DNA of 7,383 nucleotides from Thiomargarita sp. (GTDB taxonomy: Bacteria > Pseudomonadota > Gammaproteobacteria > Beggiatoales > Beggiatoaceae), in the NCBI GenBank assembly GCA_030635005.1, contig DAOVZS010000104.1, forward strand, positions 1 through 7,383, in the 5' to 3' direction. This document shows, piece after piece, positions 1 through 5,333 of the stretch. The position numbers and the translations under genes were made by a program. Position 1 is the first letter of the stretch. Each line of letters starts with the position of its first letter. Below the pieces are notes generated by a model, which searched no databases, was not told the DNA's origin, and saw only the letters and a list, made by a program, of their open reading frames with translations.

Positions 1-2
1 AA

Positions 3-101
3 TATTTGAGCGTATTACAAGAACAACTACTAGAAAAAGAGGCAGAGGTGGCAGATTTGAAAAAACAAATTAGTGATATTTCAGAATTAATTAAAAACTA
101 G
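3..101 (+). CDS. C-terminal end of a coiled-coil protein (5' truncated)
   Basis: This frame is open from the left edge and ends at TAG 99-101, giving 32 residues that begin YLSVLQEQLLEKEAEV. The peptide is rich in Leu, Ile, Glu and Lys, with hydrophobic residues spaced every three to four positions (L, V, L, L, V, L, I, I, L, I), as in an amphipathic helix or coiled coil. The other two forward frames are closed in this stretch. The family cannot be named from so short a tail; sensor and chemotaxis proteins, SMC-like proteins and small coiled-coil proteins all end this way. Its stop codon shares the sequence CTAG (98-101) with the stop codon of the convergent gene on the minus strand, so the two coding regions overlap by 4 bp and no terminator fits between them. 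Confidence 0.6.
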   Translation, partial: YLSVLQEQLLEKEAEVADLKKQISDISELIKN

Positions 102-316
102 TCTACCCACTCATAAATTTCTAAATTTACCTGACTGGCTTGACAACAGCCTTTAGTACAGGACAATCCCTCGATCTGGCGCACTTTTTTTTTGCGTATC
201 CAATGTTCTAACATCCCTTTTAAAGCATCAGGCTCAATATCAAAATGATGTGCCATGTCTATTAATGGGGCTCTTTTATTTTTAATCAAATAAGATTTCA
301 GTGCAGTGAGTATCAT
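98..316 (-). CDS. FeoC-like winged-helix protein
   Basis: The 72-residue protein has the layout of the FeoC family: a short N-terminal winged helix-turn-helix (about residues 1-48, with MAHHFDIEPDALKGML as helix-turn-helix and a basic RKKKVRQ wing) followed by a Cys-containing tail (C53, C57, C58) ending in the aromatic motif EIYEWVD. FeoC proteins accompany the FeoAB ferrous iron transporter, and several bind an Fe-S cluster through a Cys-rich loop. Only three cysteines are present here, against the four of enterobacterial FeoC, so cluster binding is uncertain. Neither feoA nor feoB lies next to it on the visible side. The start at 314-316 is supported by AAGGAA upstream on the minus strand and by a good promoter further up (364-391). 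A generic small DNA-binding regulator is the alternative. Confidence 0.6.
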   Translation of the reverse strand: MILTALKSYLIKNKRAPLIDMAHHFDIEPDALKGMLEHWIRKKKVRQIEGLSCTKGCCQASQVNLEIYEWVD

Positions 317-363
317 GATTTTTTTTCCTTATTAATAGTATAATTAAAACTTATTATTTTTTT

Positions 364-391
364 ATTATACAGATTTTGAAAATATAATCAA
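364..391 (-). promoter_or_regulatory. Predicted sigma70-type promoter for the feoC-like gene
   Basis: On the minus strand a perfect TATAAT (364-369) lies 16 bp downstream of TTGATT (386-391, 4 of 6 matches to TTGACA). It would start transcription about 40 bp upstream of the ATG at 316. The surroundings are very AT-rich, so chance matches are likely. No convincing Fur box was seen. Confidence 0.4.
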
Positions 392-399
392 TATAAGGG

Positions 400-428
400 T
401 TGTTTTTCTTTTAAAAAAACATTATTAT
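400..428 (+). promoter_or_regulatory. Possible promoter for trxA
   Basis: TTGTTT (400-405) and TATTAT (423-428) are separated by 17 bp, which places a start site near 435 and leaves a leader of about 50 nt before trxA. The -10 matches 5 of 6 consensus bases and the -35 only 3 of 6. The 317-487 gap is nearly all A and T and holds promoters for two divergent genes, so the exact elements are a guess. Confidence 0.3.
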
Positions 429-487
429 TAATATTAAGATTATTAAAATCTACATTGATGTAATTTCATTTTTGGAGAATTGTCATT

Positions 488-814
488 ATGAGTGAACATA
501 TCGTCTATGTCACGGACGACTCTTTTGCAGACGAGATATTAAAATCGGATATCCCCGTATTAGTAGATTATTGGGCAGAATGGTGTGGTCCCTGCAAAAT
601 GATTGCCCCCTTCTTGGATGAAATTGCACAAGAATACGTGGGTAAATTGAAGATTGCAAAGTTGAATGTTGATGAAAGTCCTAAAACCCCCCCCAAATAT
701 GGTATTCGTGGTATCCCCACGCTCATACTATTTAAGGGGGGAGAAGTTGAGGCTCAAAAAGTCGGTGCACTTTCAAAATCGCAACTGATAGCATTTATTG
801 ATAGCAATTTATAA
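488..814 (+). CDS. trxA: Thioredoxin 1
   Basis: This is the cytoplasmic disulfide reductase that is kept reduced by thioredoxin reductase and passes electrons to ribonucleotide reductase, peroxiredoxins and other targets. The 108-residue length is typical (E. coli TrxA has 109). The active site W32-C33-G34-P35-C36-K37 is intact, as are the buried Asp27 (VDYWAEW), the cis-Pro77 in GIRGIPT, and the C-terminal Gly motif (KVGALSK). The start is supported by GGAG at 474-477, 10 nt before the ATG. The gene is followed 137 bp later by rho, the same order as in E. coli, where a short leader gene (rhoL) lies between them. One oddity is a run of eight C at 687-694 inside the codons for K-T-P-P-K; the alignment to E. 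coli TrxA stays in frame across it. Confidence 0.97.
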   Translation: MSEHIVYVTDDSFADEILKSDIPVLVDYWAEWCGPCKMIAPFLDEIAQEYVGKLKIAKLNVDESPKTPPKYGIRGIPTLILFKGGEVEAQKVGALSKSQLIAFIDSNL

Positions 815-827
815 ATTTCCATACTAC

Positions 828-860
828 GCATCCCACGTCTATCTCATGACGTGTGGATGT
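828..860 (+). promoter_or_regulatory. Hairpin in the trxA-rho intergenic leader
   Basis: The left arm GCATCCCACGTC (828-839) can pair with GACGTGTGGATGT (848-860) around an 8-nt loop, with one bulged T and a closing G-T pair. It is not followed by a T-run, so it is not a standard intrinsic terminator. Instead a long C-rich stretch follows directly. It may protect the 3' end of trxA mRNA or form part of a rho attenuator. Confidence 0.5.
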
Positions 861-893
861 TTCCACCTTTGTCTCCTCCGATCATTCCCACTC
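861..893 (+). promoter_or_regulatory. Rut-like C-rich stretch upstream of rho
   Basis: By direct count these 33 nt hold 15 C, 12 T, 4 A and only 2 G, in an otherwise AT-rich genome. Dimers of the YC type that Rho's primary site binds recur throughout (TTCC, ACC, TCTCC, TCC, TTCCC, CTC). The position just ahead of rho matches the known autoregulation of E. coli rho, in which Rho terminates in its own leader. A second weak A/T hairpin followed by T-rich sequence (895-916) lies just downstream and could serve as a pause or termination point. Function is inferred from composition and position. Confidence 0.45.
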
Positions 894-922
894 GAAAAAA
901 AGCACCTTTTGTTTTTCTGATT

Positions 923-939
923 GAGGATTTATGACTTGA
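923..939 (+). promoter_or_regulatory. Ribosome binding site with two-codon mini-ORF (Met-Thr-stop) ahead of rho
   Basis: GAGG at 923-926 sits 4 nt before ATG 931, which is followed by ACT and the stop TGA at 937-939. The mini-ORF is in the rho frame and ends 12 nt before the rho ATG at 952. The rho ATG itself is preceded only by A/T sequence. Ribosomes may load here and reinitiate at rho, or the mini-ORF may be a regulatory element. Confidence 0.35.
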
Positions 940-951
940 TTTAATTTATTT

Positions 952-2208
952 ATGAATTTAACTGAACTAAAAAAACAACCAGCCGCTGATCTTATTACCA
1001 TTGCTCAAGAACTTAACTTAGAAGGCACATCACGTTCTCGTAAACAGGATGTTATTTTTGCATTGCTAAAAGCACATGCTCAAAAAGGTGAAGATATTTT
1101 TGGGGATGGTGTCCTTGAAATTTTACAAGATGGTTTTGGTTTTCTGCGTTCTGAAGACAGTTCTTATCTTGCAGGTCCTGATGATATTTACGTCTCTCCC
1201 AGTCAAATTCGCCGTTTTAACTTACGTACAGGCGATACCATTGCAGGTAAAATTCGTCCTCCTAAAGAAGGGGAACGTTATTTTGCGCTCTTAAAAATCA
1301 CAGAAATTAATTTTGAACCCTCAGAACAGGCTAAACATAAGGTTTTATTTGAAAATCTAACGCCTTTATTTGCCAATAAACAACTGAAATTAGAAATCGG
1401 TAATGGCACTCTGGAAGATTTAACGCCTCGTATTATTGATTTAGTCGCCCCAATAGGAAAAGGGCAACGTGGCTTGATAGTCTCGCAACCCAAATCAGGT
1501 AAGACAATGATGTTACAAAACATTGCCCAATCTGTTGCGACGAATCATCCAGAATGTTATTTAATTGTGTTATTGATTGATGAACGTCCTGAAGAAGTCA
1601 CTGAAATGATGCGTTCTGTGCATGGTGAAGTCATTTCAAGTACATTTGATGAACCCGCAACACGTCATATACAAGTGGCTGAAATGGTACTTGAAAAAGC
1701 AAAACGTCTGGTTGAACATAAAAAAGATGTGGTGATTTTGCTTGATTCGATTACCCGTTTAGCACGTGCTTATAATACTGTCCTCCCTACTTCTGGTAAA
1801 GTCTTGACGGGGGGTGTGGATGCCAATGCTTTACATCGTCCCAAACGCTTTTTTGGAGCAGCCAGAAATGTTGAAGAAGGGGGAAGTTTAACCATTATTG
1901 CCACCGCTTTGATTGATACGGGTTCACGTATGGATGACGTGATCTATGAAGAATTTAAAGGGACAGGTAATAATGAAATTCACTTAGAACGTAATCTTGC
2001 TGAAAAACGCCTTTATCCTGCCATTAATATCAATCGTTCGGGTACGCGTCGTGAAGAATTACTCACTCCTGCAGACGAATTACAAAAAATTTGGATTTTA
2101 CGCAAGCTCCTTCATCCTATGGAAGATGTCGCAGCTATGGAATTTTTGTTAGAACGTCTTAAAGCGACTAAAACGAATAGTCAATTCTTTGATTCTATGA
2201 AACGATAA
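952..2208 (+). CDS. rho: Transcription termination factor Rho
   Basis: Rho is the hexameric RNA-dependent ATPase and helicase that ends untranslated or rut-containing transcripts. At 418 residues it matches E. coli Rho (419) almost throughout. In order it has the N-terminal helical domain (1-47), the cold-shock-like primary RNA-binding domain with GFGFLR (61-66) and DIYVSPSQIRRF (78-89), and the RecA-type motor. The Walker A motif is SQPKSGKT (178-185, K181 and K184). The catalytic E211 lies in LLIDERPEE and Walker B D265 in ILLDS. The Q-loop LTGGVDANAL, R353 and the arginine finger R366 are present. Residue 326 in the R-loop is Arg where E. coli has Lys. Residues of the bicyclomycin pocket (L208, R212, M219, S266, G337) are kept. 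The start MNLTELKK matches E. coli exactly, although no Shine-Dalgarno precedes it. Confidence 0.98.
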   Translation: MNLTELKKQPAADLITIAQELNLEGTSRSRKQDVIFALLKAHAQKGEDIFGDGVLEILQDGFGFLRSEDSSYLAGPDDIYVSPSQIRRFNLRTGDTIAGKIRPPKEGERYFALLKITEINFEPSEQAKHKVLFENLTPLFANKQLKLEIGNGTLEDLTPRIIDLVAPIGKGQRGLIVSQPKSGKTMMLQNIAQSVATNHPECYLIVLLIDERPEEVTEMMRSVHGEVISSTFDEPATRHIQVAEMVLEKAKRLVEHKKDVVILLDSITRLARAYNTVLPTSGKVLTGGVDANALHRPKRFFGAARNVEEGGSLTIIATALIDTGSRMDDVIYEEFKGTGNNEIHLERNLAEKRLYPAININRSGTRREELLTPADELQKIWILRKLLHPMEDVAAMEFLLERLKATKTNSQFFDSMKR

Positions 2209-2243
2209 GTGAATATTCAATCCTCAAAATTTAAAAACGATTC

Positions 2244-3116
2244 ATGACTGTAGAACGCATGATTTCTGTCATTATTGTCAATTTTAATGGTGGAAAACTA
2301 TTGACAGACTGTGTGTCCTCAGTATTGGACTCTACTTTTCCTGTGATAGTGCATGTTGTTGATAATGCTTCTCAAGATAATAGCCTGGATACCTTACCGC
2401 AAGATAAACGATTACACATTATAAAAAATACTGAAAATCTTGGTTTTGCACGTGCTACTAATCTTGCATTACCCGCTACCACTGGAGAATATTTACTTTT
2501 TCTCAATCCTGACTGTGTGATTCAACCTGATACACTGGCCCGCTTTGTAAGCGTTATGGATAAGAATCTCCAAGCTGGTATGGCGGGTGCTTTAGTACAA
2601 AATCCTGATGGTTCAGAACAAGCAGGCAGTAGACGTCGTGTGCCGACTCCATGGCGTACAATAGTACGGATACTGCACTTAGATAAAGTGCACCCCCGCT
2701 GTAAAAATTTTGTATTATCGCAAAATCCTTTACCTGATAAGCCAATAGACATTGAAGGTATCTCAGGGGCTTGTATGTTTGTTCGACGTTCTGCTTTAGA
2801 CGTCGTAGGGCCTATGGATGAAGAATATTTTTTGCATTGCGAAGATTTAGATTGGTTTATGCGTTTTCGTGCCCAACATTTTAGTATTTTATTTATTCCT
2901 GATATTCAAGTGCTACATGTGAAAGGGGTATGCAGTCGTCAACAACCCATTCGTGTTTTATGGTATAAACATAAAGGGATGATACGATTTTATCGTAAAT
3001 TTTTTAAACATCAATATCCCGCTCCCTTACTCTGGACAGTGATCATAGCAGTATGGATACGTTTTATACTGCTGGCCCTAAAAAGTATGATACACCCATC
3101 ATCTCCTTCAAACTAA
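2244..3116 (+). CDS. Family 2 glycosyltransferase, WbbL (rhamnosyltransferase)-like
   Basis: The 290-residue protein has an N-terminal GT-A nucleotide-sugar fold: ISVIIVNFNGG (7-17), VVDNASQDNS (38-47), NLGFARATN (65-73), and FLNPDC (86-91), where the usual DXD takes the N-P-D form typical of WbbL-like enzymes. GISGACMFVRR (172-182) and HCEDLDWFMR (198-207) carry the acceptor-site ED motif, and LHVKG (224-228) is the conserved metal or diphosphate His region. A C-terminal hydrophobic segment (about 262-280, rich in Leu, Ile and Trp) probably anchors it to the inner membrane. It most likely adds a sugar to a cell-surface polysaccharide or glycolipid; the exact sugar cannot be told. It starts 35 bp after rho. 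Neither ATG 2244 nor the alternative ATG 2259 (MISVIIVNFN) has a clear Shine-Dalgarno. It is followed 12 bp later by the CZB gene, so a shared transcript is likely. Confidence 0.85.
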   Translation: MTVERMISVIIVNFNGGKLLTDCVSSVLDSTFPVIVHVVDNASQDNSLDTLPQDKRLHIIKNTENLGFARATNLALPATTGEYLLFLNPDCVIQPDTLARFVSVMDKNLQAGMAGALVQNPDGSEQAGSRRRVPTPWRTIVRILHLDKVHPRCKNFVLSQNPLPDKPIDIEGISGACMFVRRSALDVVGPMDEEYFLHCEDLDWFMRFRAQHFSILFIPDIQVLHVKGVCSRQQPIRVLWYKHKGMIRFYRKFFKHQYPAPLLWTVIIAVWIRFILLALKSMIHPSSPSN

Positions 3117-3128
3117 AGAAATAATAAT

Positions 3129-3479
3129 ATGAAACCTACTGATGAAGCTATTCTTGCGCATAGTAATTGGAAAAAACATCTTGACGCAGCGATCAAAACG
3201 GGAGAAAGTGAATTTACCGTTGACGTTGCAGGAGATTGTCAGCACTGTAAGTTAGGAAAATGGTTAGAATCTCCACAAGGGCAGAATTTACCCAATTATG
3301 ATGATCTTCATTCATTACATCAAAACTTTCATCAAGAAGCGTCTCACATTTTAAAATTTGCCTTAGAAGGGAATCAAAGTGTTGCAAGCCCTATGATAGC
3401 CAGTGGTTCTGAATTTAGCTTACTCAGTTCTAAATTAATTACTGAAATCGTCCGACTTGAAAAATTGTGGACTATTTAA
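3129..3479 (+). CDS. Free-standing CZB (chemoreceptor zinc-binding) domain protein
   Basis: The whole 116-residue protein is one CZB domain, a four-helix bundle that binds zinc through three His and one Cys. The expected ligands are visible: H11 in the first helix (LAHSNWKKHL), C40 in the family signature CKLGKW (40-45), and H64 and H68 in HQNFH. A further Cys37 lies in DCQHC. CZB domains usually sit on chemoreceptors or diguanylate cyclases and sense zinc or hypochlorous acid via the Cys. Here there is no signal peptide, membrane helix, MCP or GGDEF domain, so it is a soluble single-domain protein that would have to act on a partner encoded elsewhere. The upstream gene is the glycosyltransferase, and an intrinsic terminator begins 5 bp after the stop codon, so it closes its transcription unit. 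Confidence 0.85.
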   Translation: MKPTDEAILAHSNWKKHLDAAIKTGESEFTVDVAGDCQHCKLGKWLESPQGQNLPNYDDLHSLHQNFHQEASHILKFALEGNQSVASPMIASGSEFSLLSSKLITEIVRLEKLWTI

Positions 3480-3483
3480 ACCG

Positions 3484-3515
3484 TACCCCCTCCCTCAGGA
3501 GGGGTATTTTTTCTT
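3484..3515 (+). terminator. Intrinsic terminator after the CZB gene
   Basis: TACCCCCTCC (3484-3493) pairs with GGAGGGGTA (3498-3506) around the loop CTCA, with one bulged C. The stem is GC-rich and is followed at once by TTTTTTCTT (3507-3515). This is a textbook Rho-independent terminator. It ends the glycosyltransferase-CZB unit and separates it from the TorD operon. Confidence 0.9.
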
Positions 3516-3543
3516 ATTAAGTTTTCTTATCAATGGAATTGAC

Positions 3544-4059
3544 ATGCCTTCAGAAAATATAACACCGCAAACACTCCGTCTTTTTGCTGGGCTATTGGCT
3601 AAACCAACTGAAGAAAGTTTAGTCGCGATAGAAGAAATTGCACATGAAACCCATTGGTTATATGATGCTGTACAAGAACTCAAAGAATTTTCTTTAGAAC
3701 ATTGGCAAGGTGAACATACCCGTTTATTTATTAGTGGACATCCTAAAACTTTCTGCCCTCCTTTTGAATCTGCTTATGTACATGGCATTATGAGCGGTCC
3801 TGTGACGAGTGAACTGGAACAGTTTTACCATTCTATTGGTTTAGAATCCATTGCAGATATTCCCGCAGATTATTTAGGGATTATGTTGGAATGTGCCGCT
3901 TATTTGTTAGAACACCCGTCATATACAGATGAAAATTTTCAAAGCTATTGGCAGAAACATATCATAAAATGGGTGCCCAGATTTGCAGCAGATCTGCAAA
4001 AAGACAGTCATTTACGTTTATATCAACAATTGGGGTTAAAATTAGAGGAGTTATTTTAA
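3544..4059 (+). CDS. TorD/DmsD-type redox enzyme maturation chaperone
   Basis: The 171-residue, all-helical protein has the TorD-family signature: EHTRLFISGHPKTFCPPFES (57-76), where the family shows Y/H-x-x-LF-x-G-x-x-x-x-P-P-x-ES, followed by PADYLGIMLECAAYLL (107-122), the family's D-x-x-x-x-x-LE region. Such cytoplasmic chaperones bind Tat signal peptides or apo-forms of molybdopterin oxidoreductases such as TorA, DmsA or formate dehydrogenase and hold them until the cofactor is inserted. No molybdoenzyme gene is in the window, so the client is unknown. The ATG at 3544 is chosen (weak GGA at 3535-3537) because the frame extends back only to an ATG at 3457 that lies inside the CZB gene and would read through the terminator. 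The stop is 1 bp before the next gene, a sign of translational coupling. Confidence 0.82.
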   Translation: MPSENITPQTLRLFAGLLAKPTEESLVAIEEIAHETHWLYDAVQELKEFSLEHWQGEHTRLFISGHPKTFCPPFESAYVHGIMSGPVTSELEQFYHSIGLESIADIPADYLGIMLECAAYLLEHPSYTDENFQSYWQKHIIKWVPRFAADLQKDSHLRLYQQLGLKLEELF

Positions 4060-4060
4060 G

Positions 4061-4609
4061 ATGTCTCAATGGCAATTATTTGATTCTGATCAAGATGATG
4101 ATAGGATCGTTAATACGGTGATTGATGCATTTAGAGACATGTATGAGACTTTTTTTAAAAATGAACTTTTAGTGAATCATGATTTGCCAATAGAAATACG
4201 TGCTTTTCGTCATACGGATATGTGGCGTATTTTTTTGCTTTTAACGCCTTGGACATTGGCTCGGATATTTTTGCCAGAGCGTGAACCCGGTATTCAAATG
4301 CCCAAAGGATGGCTGGCGTCAGAGCGTATCAATGCTCCAAACACTGTGATTGGACCTGCAATTCCCCTTGAAATTCTAGGCGGAAAAGAACAAGCTCATC
4401 TTAATTATCATCTTAAAGTCGGTCATTATTTTATCCAACCTCTGATTCAATCTATGGCACAATTTAAAACGCCTGATGATGCTTTTTATGCTTGGAATGA
4501 AGTGATTAAAACCCGCGACAAAGTCATTGAAACACAGAAAAAAAGTTGTGCTTGGCAAAAAGAAGTGTCACGTCGTGAATTTTTTGGTCGTTTGAGACGG
4601 AAATCTTAG
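4061..4609 (+). CDS. HybE-like [NiFe]-hydrogenase assembly chaperone
   Basis: The 182-residue protein resembles the HybE/HupJ family, chaperones that hold the Tat-exported small subunit of uptake [NiFe]-hydrogenases until maturation. Points of resemblance are an N-terminal helix (IDAFRDMYETFF), a beta-rich core with LLLTPWTLARIFLP (59-72; E. coli HybE has ITPW at this place), GPAIPLEILGG (98-108), and a basic tail SRREFFGRLRRKS (170-182) that recalls the RRALLFGRR ending of E. coli HybE as I remember it. An N-terminal acidic stretch (DSDQDDD) and a longer C-terminal helix explain the extra length over E. coli HybE (about 162). No hydrogenase gene is visible. It lies 1 bp after the TorD gene, with a strong AGAGGAG (4044-4050) inside it, and 1 bp before the reductase gene. 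Family assignment rests on motif memory, so moderate confidence. Confidence 0.65.
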   Translation: MSQWQLFDSDQDDDRIVNTVIDAFRDMYETFFKNELLVNHDLPIEIRAFRHTDMWRIFLLLTPWTLARIFLPEREPGIQMPKGWLASERINAPNTVIGPAIPLEILGGKEQAHLNYHLKVGHYFIQPLIQSMAQFKTPDDAFYAWNEVIKTRDKVIETQKKSCAWQKEVSRREFFGRLRRKS

Positions 4610-4610
4610 T

Positions 4611-5333
4611 ATGCATAGTGTCTTAATTACAGGTTCAAGTCGAGGAATTGGCAAGGCGACTGCGATTACACTCGCAAAAAAAGGTTATGATATTGTCCTA
4701 CATTGTCATCATGGATTAGCAGCTGCGGAAGAAAATAAACAATTAATACAAGAACTTGGACGCACCGTACGGATACTACAATTTGATATTGCTGATCGTG
4801 TTCAGTGTAAAAAAATATTGACGACAGATATAGAAACATTTGGTATATATTACGGTGTTGTTTGTAATGCGGGCATTATTAAAGACAATGCATTTCCAGC
4901 ATTAACTGAACATGAATGGGATTCTGTTATCCATACTAATTTAGATGGTTTTTATAATGTGTTAAATCCCCTTATCATGCCCATGATAAGAACACGTAAA
5001 CCTGGAAGAATTGTGACCTTAGCCTCAGTCTCGGGTATGATTGGTAATCGGGGACAGGTTAATTATAGTGCTGCAAAAGCAGGTATTATAGGAGCAAGTA
5101 AAGCCCTTGCCATTGAATTAGCAAAACGTAATATCACCGTCAATTGTGTTGCGCCGGGATTAATCGATACAGATATGACTAAGGATGCTCCGATTGCAGA
5201 AGCGATGAAAATGATTCCCGCACGTCGTTTGGGTAAACCACAAGAAGTCGCCAGTTTAATTGCTTATCTATTGTCAGAAGAAGCAGCTTATATCACTCGT
5301 CAAGTTATTTCAGTTAATGGTGGACTTTGCTAA
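4611..5333 (+). CDS. 3-oxoacyl-ACP reductase, FabG/ApeQ-like SDR
   Basis: This is a 240-residue classical short-chain dehydrogenase. The NADP(H)-binding motif TGSSRGIG (7-14), the CNAGI motif (85-89) and the catalytic tetrad N110, S139, Y152 and K156 (NYSAAKAG) are all present, as is the closing substrate-loop region VNCVAPGLIDTDM. It should reduce 3-ketoacyl-ACP to 3-hydroxyacyl-ACP in the cytoplasm. The gene shares 1 bp (TAATG) with the ketosynthase gene, and this fused pair is typical of aryl polyene and related polyketide-like lipid clusters, where the two are ApeQ and ApeR. A housekeeping FabG is less likely because fabD, acpP and the usual fabF are not around it. The start lies 1 bp after the HybE-like gene, with GACGGA about a dozen bases upstream. 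Confidence 0.85.
   Translation: MHSVLITGSSRGIGKATAITLAKKGYDIVLHCHHGLAAAEENKQLIQELGRTVRILQFDIADRVQCKKILTTDIETFGIYYGVVCNAGIIKDNAFPALTEHEWDSVIHTNLDGFYNVLNPLIMPMIRTRKPGRIVTLASVSGMIGNRGQVNYSAAKAGIIGASKALAIELAKRNITVNCVAPGLIDTDMTKDAPIAEAMKMIPARRLGKPQEVASLIAYLLSEEAAYITRQVISVNGGLC

Noticed and set aside
114..129. Inverted repeat TAAATTT-CT-AAATTTA near the end of the feoC-like gene
   Set aside because: The stem is only A-T pairs with a 2-nt loop and lies inside a coding region; it would be too weak for a terminator.
957..963. TAACTGA heptamer, also seen near 4903, a repeat type reported from large sulfur bacteria
   Set aside because: Only single copies inside coding regions (rho and the reductase), not tandem arrays, so no support as a repeat or as a taxonomic mark.
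1076..1294. Second plus-strand frame inside rho
   Set aside because: It is a shifted-frame shadow of the conserved RNA-binding domain of rho.
3457..3543. Upstream extension of the TorD gene to an ATG at 3457 (29 extra residues)
   Set aside because: It overlaps the end of the CZB gene and runs straight through the intrinsic terminator at 3484-3515; the extra residues do not look like a TorD N-terminus, while ATG 3544 gives a normal 171-residue length.
5327..5332. TTG start two codons before the ketosynthase ATG
   Set aside because: ATG 5333 overlaps the reductase stop as TAATG, has GGTGGA 8 nt upstream and gives the usual MKRVVITGMS ketosynthase start.
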